This document shows positions 52,535 through 61,491 of a DNA stretch of 64,000 nucleotides, piece by piece. Made by a program: the position numbers and the translations under genes. This DNA is from Gemmatimonadota bacterium (GTDB taxonomy: Bacteria; Latescibacterota; UBA2968; UBA8231). Position 1 is the stretch's first letter. Each line of letters begins with the position of its first letter. Below the pieces are notes generated by a model, which searched no databases, was not told where the DNA came from, and saw only the letters and a list, made by a program, of their open reading frames with translations. The stretch spans positions 12,189-76,188 of the forward strand of contig JABHDC010000030.1 of assembly GCA_018673255.1 (NCBI GenBank), written 5' to 3'.

Positions 52535-52584
52535 TCTTTCATGAACTGCCTGTCACTGGTGGATCGCAAAACCTGAGTGCCGAC

Positions 52585-53523
52585 TCAGAAGCGGCCACTC
52601 AGCGAGATGCGGTGCACGTCACCCAGATCCGGGAAGGACGAGAAGGCGTAATCGACGCGGTAGCGCTTCAGTTCCAGACCGCCACCGGCCGACAGACCCA
52701 AGGTTTCATCACCGGCCTGCCCGCCCTGCTGCATGCTGTAGCCCGGACGCACGACCAATCCACCACCAACCTCAATCTCGGCACCGAATGTGGCATAGGC
52801 GTCGTTGTCATTGGGTACGGTGAAATCGGCCACGATCAACACCGGCACCGGGAAGTGGGCCGGCTGGTGGGACAATCCGGCTCGCAGCAATACTGGCAGG
52901 GAATCGTCGAAACCGTCGGTATAGCCACTGTAGACGGTGCCGAGATTCGCGATAGAGGCGGCCAAGGCCATACCCTCGATGGGGCCGTCCAGGACGACAC
53001 CGAAGTCGAAGGCCAGGGCCGATGCCGAGAAATCATCAATACTTGAATGGATGCTCTTCACACTGGCGCCCGCACTCAGACGTCCATCGAACAACGATTG
53101 GGTCGCTGTCAGGGCGGCAGCCAGATCGCTGGCGCTGAAGCTACCCAGGTCCTGCCCGTCGGCGTCGGTGCGCGGCAGGTCGCCATAGGTGAAGTAGTTG
53201 AGACTGAATCCATAGGTGCGGCTGCCACGTGGCAGCGCCACGCTGGCGAATCCGGCCTCTGTGTCGACCAGATAACTTGTATACGTGATCGATGCTGAAC
53301 GATCTCGTATTCCATGCAGACCTGCTGGATTCCAGCCGGCCGCCTCGATATCGCCCTGAATGGCGGTGTAGGCCCCGCCCAGAGCCGCGGCGCGAGCGCC
53401 GACGCCCACCTTCAGGAAGCTGAAACCGGTGGTGCCGGCACTGTCGTTGATCGCCATGGCACTGCTGGCCGTCATCATGATCCCAGCGGCGAGAATGGCC
53501 GGTAGTGCGCGGTACTTCCTCAT
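52585..53523 (-). CDS. PorV/PorQ family outer-membrane protein
   Basis: A 312-residue outer-membrane barrel. The signal peptide ends ASSAMA-IN. The mature start FSFLKVGVGARAAALGGAYTA followed by WNPAGLHG is the PorV/PorQ family mark. It ends SLSGRF with terminal Phe. In Bacteroidetes, PorV shuttles type IX secretion cargo; relatives across FCB phyla have less certain roles. The start at 53523 follows GGATGG; Met three residues earlier is an alternative. It lies 38 bases downstream of gatA. Confidence 0.88.
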   Translation of the reverse strand: MRKYRALPAILAAGIMMTASSAMAINDSAGTTGFSFLKVGVGARAAALGGAYTAIQGDIEAAGWNPAGLHGIRDRSASITYTSYLVDTEAGFASVALPRGSRTYGFSLNYFTYGDLPRTDADGQDLGSFSASDLAAALTATQSLFDGRLSAGASVKSIHSSIDDFSASALAFDFGVVLDGPIEGMALAASIANLGTVYSGYTDGFDDSLPVLLRAGLSHQPAHFPVPVLIVADFTVPNDNDAYATFGAEIEVGGGLVVRPGYSMQQGGQAGDETLGLSAGGGLELKRYRVDYAFSSFPDLGDVHRISLSGRF

Positions 53524-53560
53524 CGATTCCATCCAGTGTTTACCCGTGTCGGGCTTCAGG

Positions 53561-55003
53561 TCAGGCCGTCTCTTCGAGGCAGCTGGCGGCTCGCAACAAC
53601 GTATCCTCGGCGAAGGCAGGGGCCAGAAGGTGCGCGCCGATCGGCAATCCATCTTCGGCGACACCGACGGGCACCGAAATTCCGGGCAGCCCCGCCAGAT
53701 TCGCCGTGACGGTGTAGATATCGTTCAGATACATCTGCAGTGGGTCATCGATCTGCTCACCCACGGGAAATGCTGTTGTCGGTGCCACCGGTCCTAACAG
53801 CAGGTCGCACGAACCGAAGGCCTGCGCGAAATCGTCACGAATCAGGGTCCGCACCTTCTGCGCCTTGAGGTAGTAGGCGTCATAGTAGCCTGCACTCAGC
53901 ACATAGGTCCCGAGCATGATCCGCCGTTTCACTTCAGCACCGAAACCTTCGCTGCGACTCTTGTGGTACATCTCCTGCAGGTCCGCCGCATCAGGCGACC
54001 GATATCCAAACCGGACCCCGTCAAAACGTGACAGATTGGCGGAGGCTTCGGCCATGGCCACAACGTAGTATGCACCGACGCAGTAATCGCCATGGCCGGC
54101 AACGGGCAGGGACACCTCTTTCAGAATGGCACCCGCCTGCTCCAGTCGTTTGGCCGCTGCATCGATGGCTGCATGGATCTGCGGATCCAGGCCCTCGGCA
54201 AAATACTGCCGAGGCAGTCCAATCGTTAGACCCTCCACCCCCGTGCGGAGTTTCGCAGAATAATCGGGAACGGGGCGGTCGACGCTGGTGGCATCCGCCG
54301 GATCGTGGCCAGAGATGACGCTCAGCAGCAGGGCGGCGTCCTCCACATCCTTCGTGAGGGGACCGATCTGGTCCAACGAACTTGCATATGCCACCAGTCC
54401 GAATCGGGACACACGGCCGTAGGTGGGCTTGAGACCGACGACCCCGCAGTATCCGGCCGGCTGACGCACGGAACCACCCGTATCGGAGCCCAGCGCGGCG
54501 ATGGCGGCATCAGCCGCGACGGCGGCGGCCGAGCCCCCACTGCTGCCGCCGGGAACCCGATCAAGATTTCGAGGGTTGCGGACCGGACCGAAGTGAGAAT
54601 TCTCGTTGGACGAGCCCATGGCGAACTCGTCCATATTGGTCTTGCCGAGCAGGACGGCATCAGCCTGTCGCAGCCGGGCGACGGCTGTCGCATCGTATGG
54701 GGCCGTGTAGTCGGAGAGAATCCGCGATCCGCAGGTCGTGCGCCCACCACGAACGCACATGACATCCTTGACGGCGATCGGGACGCCGGCCAACGGACCG
54801 AGGGCTTCGCCTCGACTGCGACGGGCATCGATAGCCTGCGCCTGATCGCGTGCAGCGACGGTGTCGACGTGGATGTATGCGTTGATCCGGTCGTTCTCGG
54901 CCTCGATGCGTTCGATCACGGCATCGGTCAGCTCGAGGGAACTGACCTCACCTGTCGCCTGTCGCTGCAGCGCCTCGTGCGCCGTCCACTGCGCCAGCGA
55001 CAC
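53561..55003 (-). CDS. gatA: aspartyl/glutamyl-tRNA amidotransferase subunit A
   Basis: A 480-residue amidase-signature enzyme of GatA length. The catalytic Lys is in PIAVKDVM, the cis-Ser in [11 protein letters not shown] and the nucleophile Ser in [13 protein letters not shown]. It hydrolyses glutamine to supply ammonia for Gln-tRNA/Asn-tRNA formation with GatB and GatC (not in this window). The GTG at 55003 comes two bases after the tatA stop and has GGAG upstream; the open frame to 55300 is the shadow of tatA. The tatA-gatA linkage implies shared transcription. Confidence 0.93.
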   Translation of the reverse strand: MSLAQWTAHEALQRQATGEVSSLELTDAVIERIEAENDRINAYIHVDTVAARDQAQAIDARRSRGEALGPLAGVPIAVKDVMCVRGGRTTCGSRILSDYTAPYDATAVARLRQADAVLLGKTNMDEFAMGSSNENSHFGPVRNPRNLDRVPGGSSGGSAAAVAADAAIAALGSDTGGSVRQPAGYCGVVGLKPTYGRVSRFGLVAYASSLDQIGPLTKDVEDAALLLSVISGHDPADATSVDRPVPDYSAKLRTGVEGLTIGLPRQYFAEGLDPQIHAAIDAAAKRLEQAGAILKEVSLPVAGHGDYCVGAYYVVAMAEASANLSRFDGVRFGYRSPDAADLQEMYHKSRSEGFGAEVKRRIMLGTYVLSAGYYDAYYLKAQKVRTLIRDDFAQAFGSCDLLLGPVAPTTAFPVGEQIDDPLQMYLNDIYTVTANLAGLPGISVPVGVAEDGLPIGAHLLAPAFAEDTLLRAASCLEETA

Positions 55004-55005
55004 CC

Positions 55006-55314
55006 TCAGCTCCGCGCTTCGGAGCTGCTTTCGGTCTCCGTCGGCGTCGCGGCGACAGCCGGCTGGGGCTGAGGCTGAGCTGCCTGTGGGGCAGGAGCCT
55101 GGCGCGCGACCTGGCCACCAGGAGGCGGAATGGTCTGTGTGGTGCCATTCATCGTGCCGGTGACGTCGACTTCTTCCTGCACATCCTTTATCGCCTTGCG
55201 GAACTCCCGAATGCCCTTGCCCAGACCTTGTGCCATCTCGGGGATACGGCGCGCCCCAAAAAGAAGCAGGACGACGAGGAAGATAACGAGAATTTCCCAA
55301 TGACTCGGAAACAT
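55006..55314 (-). CDS. tatA: twin-arginine translocase subunit TatA
   Basis: A 102-residue TatA/B-family protein. One N-terminal membrane helix ([20 protein letters not shown]) is followed by the amphipathic helix ([15 protein letters not shown]) and a Pro/Gln-rich tail. The Phe-Gly hinge ([15 protein letters not shown]) fits TatA. It forms the channel for folded Tat substrates with TatC, here encoded as a fusion with Lnt at 46.4-49.2 kb. TatB was not seen. Confidence 0.92.
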   Translation of the reverse strand: MFPSHWEILVIFLVVLLLFGARRIPEMAQGLGKGIREFRKAIKDVQEEVDVTGTMNGTTQTIPPPGGQVARQAPAPQAAQPQPQPAVAATPTETESSSEARS

Positions 55315-55345
55315 GATACAGCTCCTTGGCGGCGGTTGGTGCGAT

Positions 55346-55627
55346 TCAGTAGGAGTATTTGAAGTAGTACCAACCGACGAACAGGCCGAGTAGTGTGATG
55401 ACGTTGAAGTTCAGGGCCAGTTCGAACTGGAAGGACAGGATGATGAGGTTGAGCATGTGGGGCCCGATGTCGTACTGAAAGAAGTCGAGCAGGGCCCGTT
55501 CTACGATGCTGCCATCGCCGGCGACGAATCGCAGGATCAGTCGCAGCGATTCACCGACGACCGAACCGCCGATTGCACTGATAAAGAGAATGACGACCAG
55601 ATGACTGATCGGCTTGTCTCGAAGCAT
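55346..55627 (-). CDS. DUF4321 domain small membrane protein
   Basis: A 93-residue protein with two membrane helices and the intervening [24 protein letters not shown], matching the DUF4321 pattern found in FCB, Firmicutes and other phyla. It lies between tatA and pssA on the same strand, about 30 bases after each neighbour. Function unknown; genomic neighbours in many phyla are cell-division and membrane genes. Confidence 0.8.
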   Translation of the reverse strand: MLRDKPISHLVVILFISAIGGSVVGESLRLILRFVAGDGSIVERALLDFFQYDIGPHMLNLIILSFQFELALNFNVITLLGLFVGWYYFKYSY

Positions 55628-55639
55628 GTGGCGGCGGCC

Positions 55640-56389
55640 TCAGGCGTGCTGGGTAACTTCGTCGCTCAACATGCTTGAGATCCAGCGATAGAAGCCGGAG
55701 GCAATGTAGAGCATACCGAGTGGGAAGAAGAACTCAGGGGTTGTGGCGGGATGGAGAATCAGTACGATGCAGCCGAGAAAGTAGAGGACCTTGATGCGAT
55801 CCCGCAGGGCACTGGAGCGGAAATTCGGCACGGCGTCGTATTCGAGACGACTCACCATGAGCAGAATCAGCAGCCCCATCACTGCTATGCCGAACTGAGC
55901 GGCATGCATTGTGTCCCAGGTTCGTTCCGTATAGACGATGTACTGGGTCATGACGATCGCTGCAGCGGGGATCGGCAGACCCATGAAGAACTCGCCTTTG
56001 CCGCCTTGCTCGTGGCTGATGACATTGAACCGGGCCAGCCTGGAAGCACCGGCCAGCAGGAACAGGGAAGCGACCATGGCCCCCCAGGGCGAGTGGAGCA
56101 AGCTGTGGTAGAGCATGAAGGCAGGCACGACGCCAAAGGTGCACACGTCGGCAAGAGAATCGAACTCGATGCCGAACTTGGAGTCCTTGCCGATGAAGCG
56201 GGCGATCCGGCCGTCCATGTTGTCGAGGGCGGCTGCGAGCACGACAAGCCAAGCCGCCGACACATAGCGTCCTTCAGCGACGAAGCTCAGTGCGACGAAA
56301 CCGCAAACCAGATTGCCCAGCGTGAACAGGCTGGGTATGACGCCACGATCGATCACTGGATGACTCCCATCACCGTGTCGCCGGGACAC
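55640..56389 (-). CDS. pssA: CDP-diacylglycerol-serine O-phosphatidyltransferase
   Basis: A 249-residue CDP-alcohol phosphatidyltransferase. The signature D-x2-D-G-x2-A-R-x8-G-x3-D-x3-D is complete in DNMDGRIARFIGKDSKFGIE followed by FDSLAD. Several membrane helices follow. PssA makes phosphatidylserine, the precursor of phosphatidylethanolamine; the psd gene was not found here. RGVIPSLFTLGNLVCGFVAL at the N-terminus is typical of the PssA type. Twelve bases separate it from the DUF4321 gene. Confidence 0.93.
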   Translation of the reverse strand: MSRRHGDGSHPVIDRGVIPSLFTLGNLVCGFVALSFVAEGRYVSAAWLVVLAAALDNMDGRIARFIGKDSKFGIEFDSLADVCTFGVVPAFMLYHSLLHSPWGAMVASLFLLAGASRLARFNVISHEQGGKGEFFMGLPIPAAAIVMTQYIVYTERTWDTMHAAQFGIAVMGLLILLMVSRLEYDAVPNFRSSALRDRIKVLYFLGCIVLILHPATTPEFFFPLGMLYIASGFYRWISSMLSDEVTQHA

Positions 56390-56490
56390 ATTCGGTCACC
56401 GACGTTGAGGCGGATCTCCACATGTTCACAGCATCAGTTCACTGGCATTTGCACGCCAGCAGAGGATGGCCAATGCATGCCATCCATCAC

Positions 56491-57651
56491 TCACTCCAAA
56501 CGAGATCCGGCCCGTGGCCGTTCCTCGACCCTAAAAGTAACCAGTCGCGGCTTGCCACTGCGAGAAATATCGATAGTGCAAGTCTCCGAGACCCTCAACT
56601 GCGTCAGAATGCCCCGCGCCTCATCGGACGAGTGGACGGTCTCACCGTTGATCGCCAGGATCACATCGCCTCGTGTCAGATCAGCCATGTAGGCTGGACT
56701 GTCGACCGCAATCTGATGAATCAGCGCGCCATCGGTACTGTCCAGGTCCAGATACTGGGCCAGGCGGGATGTCAGATTCTGTAGGTCGATGATGCCATGC
56801 CATGGGACCCGGACCCGCCCATGCGTCTGGATCTCGTCGAGGAAGCGCTGTGCAGCATCGATGGGAATGGCGAATCCAATCCCAATCGAGCCAAAATCAT
56901 GTCCACGTTCGCCGCCACCGGGAATGATGAAGCTATTGATCCCGATGACCTCACCCAGGGCATTCACCAGCGGACCACCACTGTTGCCGTGATTGATCGC
57001 GGCATCCGTCTGGATCATGTCGCGGTAGTGGTAGTTGCCTTGCGGCTCCTCGAAGTCTCGGTCTAAAGCACTGATAACACCAATACTTACGGTCGGGCCA
57101 AGGTCCAGCGGGTTGCCGATGGCGATAGCCCATTCTCCGACCAGAATATCGCCTGAATCCCCCAGAGGTGCAACCGGAAGTCCCTCCTCGGCCACCTCGA
57201 GAACAGCCAGGTCGAGCATATGGTCCACACTACCGTCCGTGGCCTGGATCACGCGACCATCGGGTAAGGCGATATCGATGCTAATTCGGTTCTTCGGTCC
57301 CAGCACATGCGCATTGGTCAGGATTCGCTGACCTTCGACGACGAATCCGGAGCCACGTGAGATGCGGTCCTGATCCACGCCATACAGCCGACGTGACAGA
57401 GGGGAACGAGGGCCGAACAGGAACTGGTAGGTCGGATCGCGGTATTCGTAATAGACGCGTTCCCGATGCACGACATGAATACTGACGACCGACGGTTGTA
57501 CCCGCTCCACGGCACGCACCACGGCGTTCCGTCTCGTCGAGGAGATATCCTGCGACTCGTCCGCGGCATGATCCTGAGACATCCCAAGCAGGGGTGTCAG
57601 CAGGAGGCCCCAGGCTGCCACCCCAAACCGTATGGATCTCGTAAGCGTCAT
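56491..57651 (-). CDS. HtrA/DegP-type periplasmic serine protease
   Basis: A 386-residue S1C protease: signal peptide (about 1-27, ending GMSQ), trypsin-like domain with His in LTNAHVLG, Asp in HMLDLAVLE, Ser in NHGNSGGPL, and one PDZ domain (about 290-380, with YMADLTRGDVILAINGE). It degrades or refolds damaged envelope proteins. One PDZ and about 390 residues fit the DegS/HtrA class more than DegP. A weak ribosome-binding site TAGGTG precedes 57651. Confidence 0.92.
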   Translation of the reverse strand: MTLTRSIRFGVAAWGLLLTPLLGMSQDHAADESQDISSTRRNAVVRAVERVQPSVVSIHVVHRERVYYEYRDPTYQFLFGPRSPLSRRLYGVDQDRISRGSGFVVEGQRILTNAHVLGPKNRISIDIALPDGRVIQATDGSVDHMLDLAVLEVAEEGLPVAPLGDSGDILVGEWAIAIGNPLDLGPTVSIGVISALDRDFEEPQGNYHYRDMIQTDAAINHGNSGGPLVNALGEVIGINSFIIPGGGERGHDFGSIGIGFAIPIDAAQRFLDEIQTHGRVRVPWHGIIDLQNLTSRLAQYLDLDSTDGALIHQIAVDSPAYMADLTRGDVILAINGETVHSSDEARGILTQLRVSETCTIDISRSGKPRLVTFRVEERPRAGSRLE

Positions 57652-57712
57652 AATCACCTACATGTTAACACGTATAGGTGATCACTTCAATCCATTGAAA
57701 CTCAATCTCGAA

Positions 57713-58516
57713 TCAATTCGGCTGGATCGCCGTCCCGTCTGAGCGCAGATCACCAGAGGGGCCACCATCAGCCGCATCATATTGCACGCCCTGCAGGCAC
57801 AGACCGCGCGATGGTGCCGTGGGGCCTGCGTCGGAGCGCTCGCCCGGGGCTGCAAGAAGTTGCTGGAAGTCGGCGACAGAACGTTTGCCTTCGCCGACCT
57901 GCGTCATGGTGCCGACCAGGATTCTTACCATGTGACGCAGAAATCGATTCCCCACAATCTCGAATCGCCACTCCTGGCCGACTCTGGACCAGGTGGCTTC
58001 GCTGATTGTGCACTCGAAGTGGTCTGGGGGTGGATGATGGTTGCAGAAGGCACTGAAGGCGTGGCATCCGATCAGTGAGGCGGCCGCCTGCTGCATCGGC
58101 TCGAGGTCGAGATGGCGTGGCAAGACCCAGACCTGCCGGCGGTGGAGTGCATGCCGTCGCTCGCTGAGGCGGTAGCGATAGCGCTTGCCCAGGGCGCTGA
58201 AGCGGGCGTGAAAGTCATCATGGACGGCAAGGGCGCGCAGAACGCAGACATCCGGGGGCAGAAGCGCATTCAGTGCACGCCGGAATCTCTCCGGCTCGTG
58301 GTGGCTGGTGGTTCGTAAGTGTGCGACCAGGCCTTTGGCATGCGTGCCGGCATCGGTGCGACCGGAGCCGACCGGTTGCACATCCTGCTGCAGGAATCGC
58401 GACAGGGCGGCACGCAATTCTCCCTGCACGGTTCGTCCGCGGGGCTGCTCCTGCCATCCGAGGAAGTCGGTGCCCTCGTATTCAAGATCCAGACGGATGA
58501 TGCGCTCGGCCGTCAT
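57713..58516 (-). CDS. truA: tRNA pseudouridine(38-40) synthase TruA
   Basis: A 267-residue TruA. The catalytic Asp is in VGSGRTDAGTHA; LDLEYEGTDFLGWQEQP opens the protein and FLRHMVRILVGTM is the conserved C-terminal block. It modifies positions 38-40 of the tRNA anticodon arm. Translation should start at 58516, overlapping the ecfT stop as ATGA; the longer frame is a shadow. The ecfT-truA order is a known arrangement in Gram-positive bacteria. Confidence 0.95.
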   Translation of the reverse strand: MTAERIIRLDLEYEGTDFLGWQEQPRGRTVQGELRAALSRFLQQDVQPVGSGRTDAGTHAKGLVAHLRTTSHHEPERFRRALNALLPPDVCVLRALAVHDDFHARFSALGKRYRYRLSERRHALHRRQVWVLPRHLDLEPMQQAAASLIGCHAFSAFCNHHPPPDHFECTISEATWSRVGQEWRFEIVGNRFLRHMVRILVGTMTQVGEGKRSVADFQQLLAAPGERSDAGPTAPSRGLCLQGVQYDAADGGPSGDLRSDGTAIQPN

Positions 58517-59328
58517 GGCGTATCTCTCAGTGCCAGCCACAGCTGCCCTGCCACGGCGAGCAGCACGAAGATGGCGGCGAATCCATCGACTGCTCGCCAC
58601 TTCAGTGGATGGAGGCGCGTGCGGCCTTCACCACCTCGATACCCACGTGCTTCCATGGCGATGGCGAGTCGATCGGCCCGTGAGAAGGCCGAGATGAATA
58701 GTGGTACCAGCAGAGGAATCAGCTTGCGAGCGCGCCGGATCGGCCCACCGGTGAAGTCGGCACCCCGAGCCATCTGCGCTTTCTGCAGTCGCTCTGCCTC
58801 TTCGGCCAGCACGGGGATGAAGCGCAGAGCGATCGATACCATCATGGCCAGCTCATGGGCAGGCACGCCCAGGCGTCGGAAAGGACGCATGAGGCTCTCC
58901 AGGCCATCCGTCAGTGCCAAGGGCGTCGTGGTGAGGGTCAGCATGGATGCGGCGGTGACGACTGCTGCCAATCGCAGGCTGAACAGGGCAGCCGAACTGG
59001 CACCCTCGTGAGTGATCACGAGTGTCACGTGGGGGATCACCCACCGCGGCGTACCTGGCGTCATGAACAAGTGAAGCAGGGCAGTCACGCCGATCAGCCA
59101 GGCGAAGGAGCGCAGATTCCGCAACAACAGCGGCAATGGCAGGCGCGCCAGCAGCGCGATCAGGACGACGAGGATTGTGAACATGGCCACCGGTTCCAGT
59201 CCCTGCGTCATCAGGGCTGTCACCATCAGAGCGATGAGTGAAACGAGCTTCGTTCGAGGATCGAGTTGGTGCAGGAATCCGTCCCCCGGAACATACCGGC
59301 CGATGGCAATGTCACGCAGCAGAGGCAA
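58513..59328 (-). CDS. ecfT: energy-coupling factor transporter transmembrane protein EcfT
   Basis: A 271-residue EcfT/CbiQ membrane protein. LDPRTKLVSLIALMV at residues about 22-36 is the usual opening, and the two coupling-helix motifs are ARGADF and ARGYRG. It is the scaffold that joins ATPases to a substrate-binding S component for vitamins or metals. No ecfA or S component is in the window, so partners are elsewhere. It overlaps truA by four bases. Confidence 0.9.
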   Translation of the reverse strand: MPLLRDIAIGRYVPGDGFLHQLDPRTKLVSLIALMVTALMTQGLEPVAMFTILVVLIALLARLPLPLLLRNLRSFAWLIGVTALLHLFMTPGTPRWVIPHVTLVITHEGASSAALFSLRLAAVVTAASMLTLTTTPLALTDGLESLMRPFRRLGVPAHELAMMVSIALRFIPVLAEEAERLQKAQMARGADFTGGPIRRARKLIPLLVPLFISAFSRADRLAIAMEARGYRGGEGRTRLHPLKWRAVDGFAAIFVLLAVAGQLWLALRDTP

Positions 59329-59336
59329 GGTCGATC

Positions 59337-59978
59337 TCAGCTGCCCAGGGGGAGTCCGACGAGCAACCCGTAGAGCCAGGCCGATGGCGGATAGATCAGG
59401 CCGGCGATGAGATACGTCCCCGTCAGGCTACCCAGCAGGATCAGGGCGAGCAATCCCCAGCTGAGCCAAGTGGCATTAAAGTATCGACGGGCGAGAGGCT
59501 CCGGAAGCAATCCGCCCAGGACCTTCGATCCATCCAGTGGTGGCAGGGGGATGAGATTGAAGAATGCCAGCAACAGACTCAGCAGCACCAGCGCCTGCAG
59601 TGCGAGGAAGACGAAGGTTCCACCTGGCGTCTCCAGCAACCAGGGGGCAAGCCACCTGAGGATGAGACCGACGACGAGGGCTGTGGCCAGATTGATCACC
59701 GGTCCAGCGGCGGCGATCAGGACCAGATCCCGTCGCGGCTGACGCAGATATCGGGCATCGACCGGCACGGGGCGACCCCATCCGAAATGAACCAGGACCA
59801 GAAGAATCGTGCCGATCATATCCAGGTGTGACAGCGGGTTGAGCGTCACACGGCCCAAGGCACGCGGCGTTGGATCTCCCAGAGCATCGGCAACGGCGGC
59901 GTGAGCGAATTCGTGCAGGGTCAGCGCCACGACGATGGCAGGAAACCACAGGAGGAATTCAATGAATTCGGAGGACAC
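59337..59978 (-). CDS. site-2 protease (M50) family protein
   Basis: A 213-residue membrane metalloprotease. The zinc motif HEFAH (residues about 22-26, VALTLHEFAHAAVADALGD) and the second metal motif in NLIPLPPLDGSKV are both present, as in the short rhomboid-like S2P group. It cuts substrates inside the membrane or has lost its substrate specificity; small S2P proteins of this type are common but poorly understood. Eight bases separate it from ecfT. Confidence 0.9.
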   Translation of the reverse strand: MSSEFIEFLLWFPAIVVALTLHEFAHAAVADALGDPTPRALGRVTLNPLSHLDMIGTILLVLVHFGWGRPVPVDARYLRQPRRDLVLIAAAGPVINLATALVVGLILRWLAPWLLETPGGTFVFLALQALVLLSLLLAFFNLIPLPPLDGSKVLGGLLPEPLARRYFNATWLSWGLLALILLGSLTGTYLIAGLIYPPSAWLYGLLVGLPLGS

Positions 59979-59981
59979 GGA

Positions 59982-60929
59982 TCAGGCCCGCGGATGATAG
60001 GTGCGATGCAACTGCTGAAGATCCTCGTGGGTGGTGCGGGCATAGACCTGCGTGCTGGCAATGTCCGCATGGCCCAGCAGATGCTGTACGTCCTGCAGTA
60101 AGGCGCCGCCATCCAATAGATGAGCGGCGAAGGTGTGCCGCAGGGTCTGTGGACTCACCGGACGTTCGAGCCCGGCTGCTGACGCTGCGGCACGGATGAT
60201 CTTCCACACTCCCATCCTCGACAGTGACCGTCCCTGCGCATTGAGAAACAGGGTGTCATCCGTGTCGGCTCCAGCCAGATGTGGACGGCCGATCTCCACA
60301 TAACGCTCCAGTGCCACCACGGCAGCTTCGGTGAGAGGCACGATGCGCTCCCGTGCACCGCGTCCGTGGACGCGCAACAAGCGTGCTGCCGCCATGAGAT
60401 CGGCACCATCGAGGGCCGTGAGTTCGGAGACCCGCAGACCTGCCGCATACAGGGTCTCGAGCATGGCGTGGTCACGAAGCGAGCGGGGATCGTCGCCGTG
60501 AACCGCACTGACAAGGCGCTCTGCTTCGACCACGGTCAGCGGGTCCGGCTCGCGGCGTCCGACTTTCGGTGGTGAGATCCGGGTCGTCGGATCCCCGGGG
60601 CAGGTGCCTTGCTGCAGAAGGTGATCATGGAAACGACGCAGGGAGGACAGATTTCGCGCGATGGTTGCCGAACTCAGTTCAGCGCCTTGCAGCGCAGCGA
60701 CCAGGCCGGTTACATGATCTTCGGCCAGATCGGCGACGCACTTTGCACCCCCAGCATGGGCGGCTGCGAGGTAGCGTTCCAGATCGCGGCGGTAGGCATC
60801 GAGGGTGCTGGCGCTGGCTTCTTCGACCTCCAGGAGGGCGAGGAATTCCTCGAGGGCGTCAACCAACTCCCCGGGGAGTCCGGCGACGGCAGCAGGCCCG
60901 TCGTCATTATGACTGGGAGATTCGGACAC
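59982..60929 (-). CDS. xerD: tyrosine recombinase XerD-like
   Basis: A 315-residue tyrosine recombinase with N-terminal core-binding domain (about 20-110) and catalytic domain. Catalytic residues: Arg in AAGLRVSELT, His-x-x-Arg written here as LRHTFAAHLL, His in LLGHADIAS, and Tyr in TQVYAR. The lysine of the usual GKGxKxR hairpin is Arg here (HGRGARERIVPL). It resolves chromosome dimers with a XerC partner. GTG at 60929 has GGGAA upstream; an ATG at 60956 would overlap ogt more. It overlaps ogt by 23 bases. Confidence 0.88.
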   Translation of the reverse strand: MSESPSHNDDGPAAVAGLPGELVDALEEFLALLEVEEASASTLDAYRRDLERYLAAAHAGGAKCVADLAEDHVTGLVAALQGAELSSATIARNLSSLRRFHDHLLQQGTCPGDPTTRISPPKVGRREPDPLTVVEAERLVSAVHGDDPRSLRDHAMLETLYAAGLRVSELTALDGADLMAAARLLRVHGRGARERIVPLTEAAVVALERYVEIGRPHLAGADTDDTLFLNAQGRSLSRMGVWKIIRAAASAAGLERPVSPQTLRHTFAAHLLDGGALLQDVQHLLGHADIASTQVYARTTHEDLQQLHRTYHPRA

Positions 60930-61491
60930 GATTCCCGTCGACGGCGACGCCCTCATGCTGGAGCAGTGCCTTCTTCCAGTGAGGGCCGGCACAGAACCCG
61001 GTCAACGCACCCGTTGAGGCGACGATGCGGTGACATGGGTAGATGATGGGCAGTGGGTTCTGGGCAACCGTATTGCCGATGATACGAGCCCGGGCCTCTG
61101 GGAGGCCAAGACGTTTGGCCAACTCGCCGTAGGTCTCGTAGCTGCCGAAAGGCACCTGGGTCAAAGCCGTCCAGACGCTGCGCTGGAAGTCGGTTCCCAC
61201 ATTCGGTGGCAAGGGTATGTCGAAGTCGGTCGTCTTGCCCATGAAGTAGCGCATGAATTTCGCGATCAGTTCCTGGCCCGCCGGATGGGGTGGCAGGAAT
61301 CTGCGAAGTGTTGTGCGTCGATCCTCCGGTTCGTAGGAGCCGATGACGATATTGATGACCGTTTCGTCGCTCCAGCAGATCCGGACCGTGCCGAACTGTG
61401 TGATCACATCTGTTGAGGCCGTCAGCGAGTTGTCGACCTCATCATAGAAGGAAGGGCGATAGGGCTGGCGGGCGCCGTCATCGCTGCTCAT
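60907..61491 (-). CDS. ogt: methylated-DNA-protein cysteine methyltransferase
   Basis: A 194-residue O6-alkylguanine-DNA alkyltransferase. The active-site Cys is in PCHRIVASTGALTGF, preceded by the recognition helix region (VWTALTQVPFGSYETYGELAKRLG). It repairs O6-methylguanine by transfer to its own cysteine. Its ATG overlaps the uvrC stop as ATGA, so two repair proteins are co-translated. Confidence 0.92.
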   Translation of the reverse strand: MSSDDGARQPYRPSFYDEVDNSLTASTDVITQFGTVRICWSDETVINIVIGSYEPEDRRTTLRRFLPPHPAGQELIAKFMRYFMGKTTDFDIPLPPNVGTDFQRSVWTALTQVPFGSYETYGELAKRLGLPEARARIIGNTVAQNPLPIIYPCHRIVASTGALTGFCAGPHWKKALLQHEGVAVDGNRVRISQS

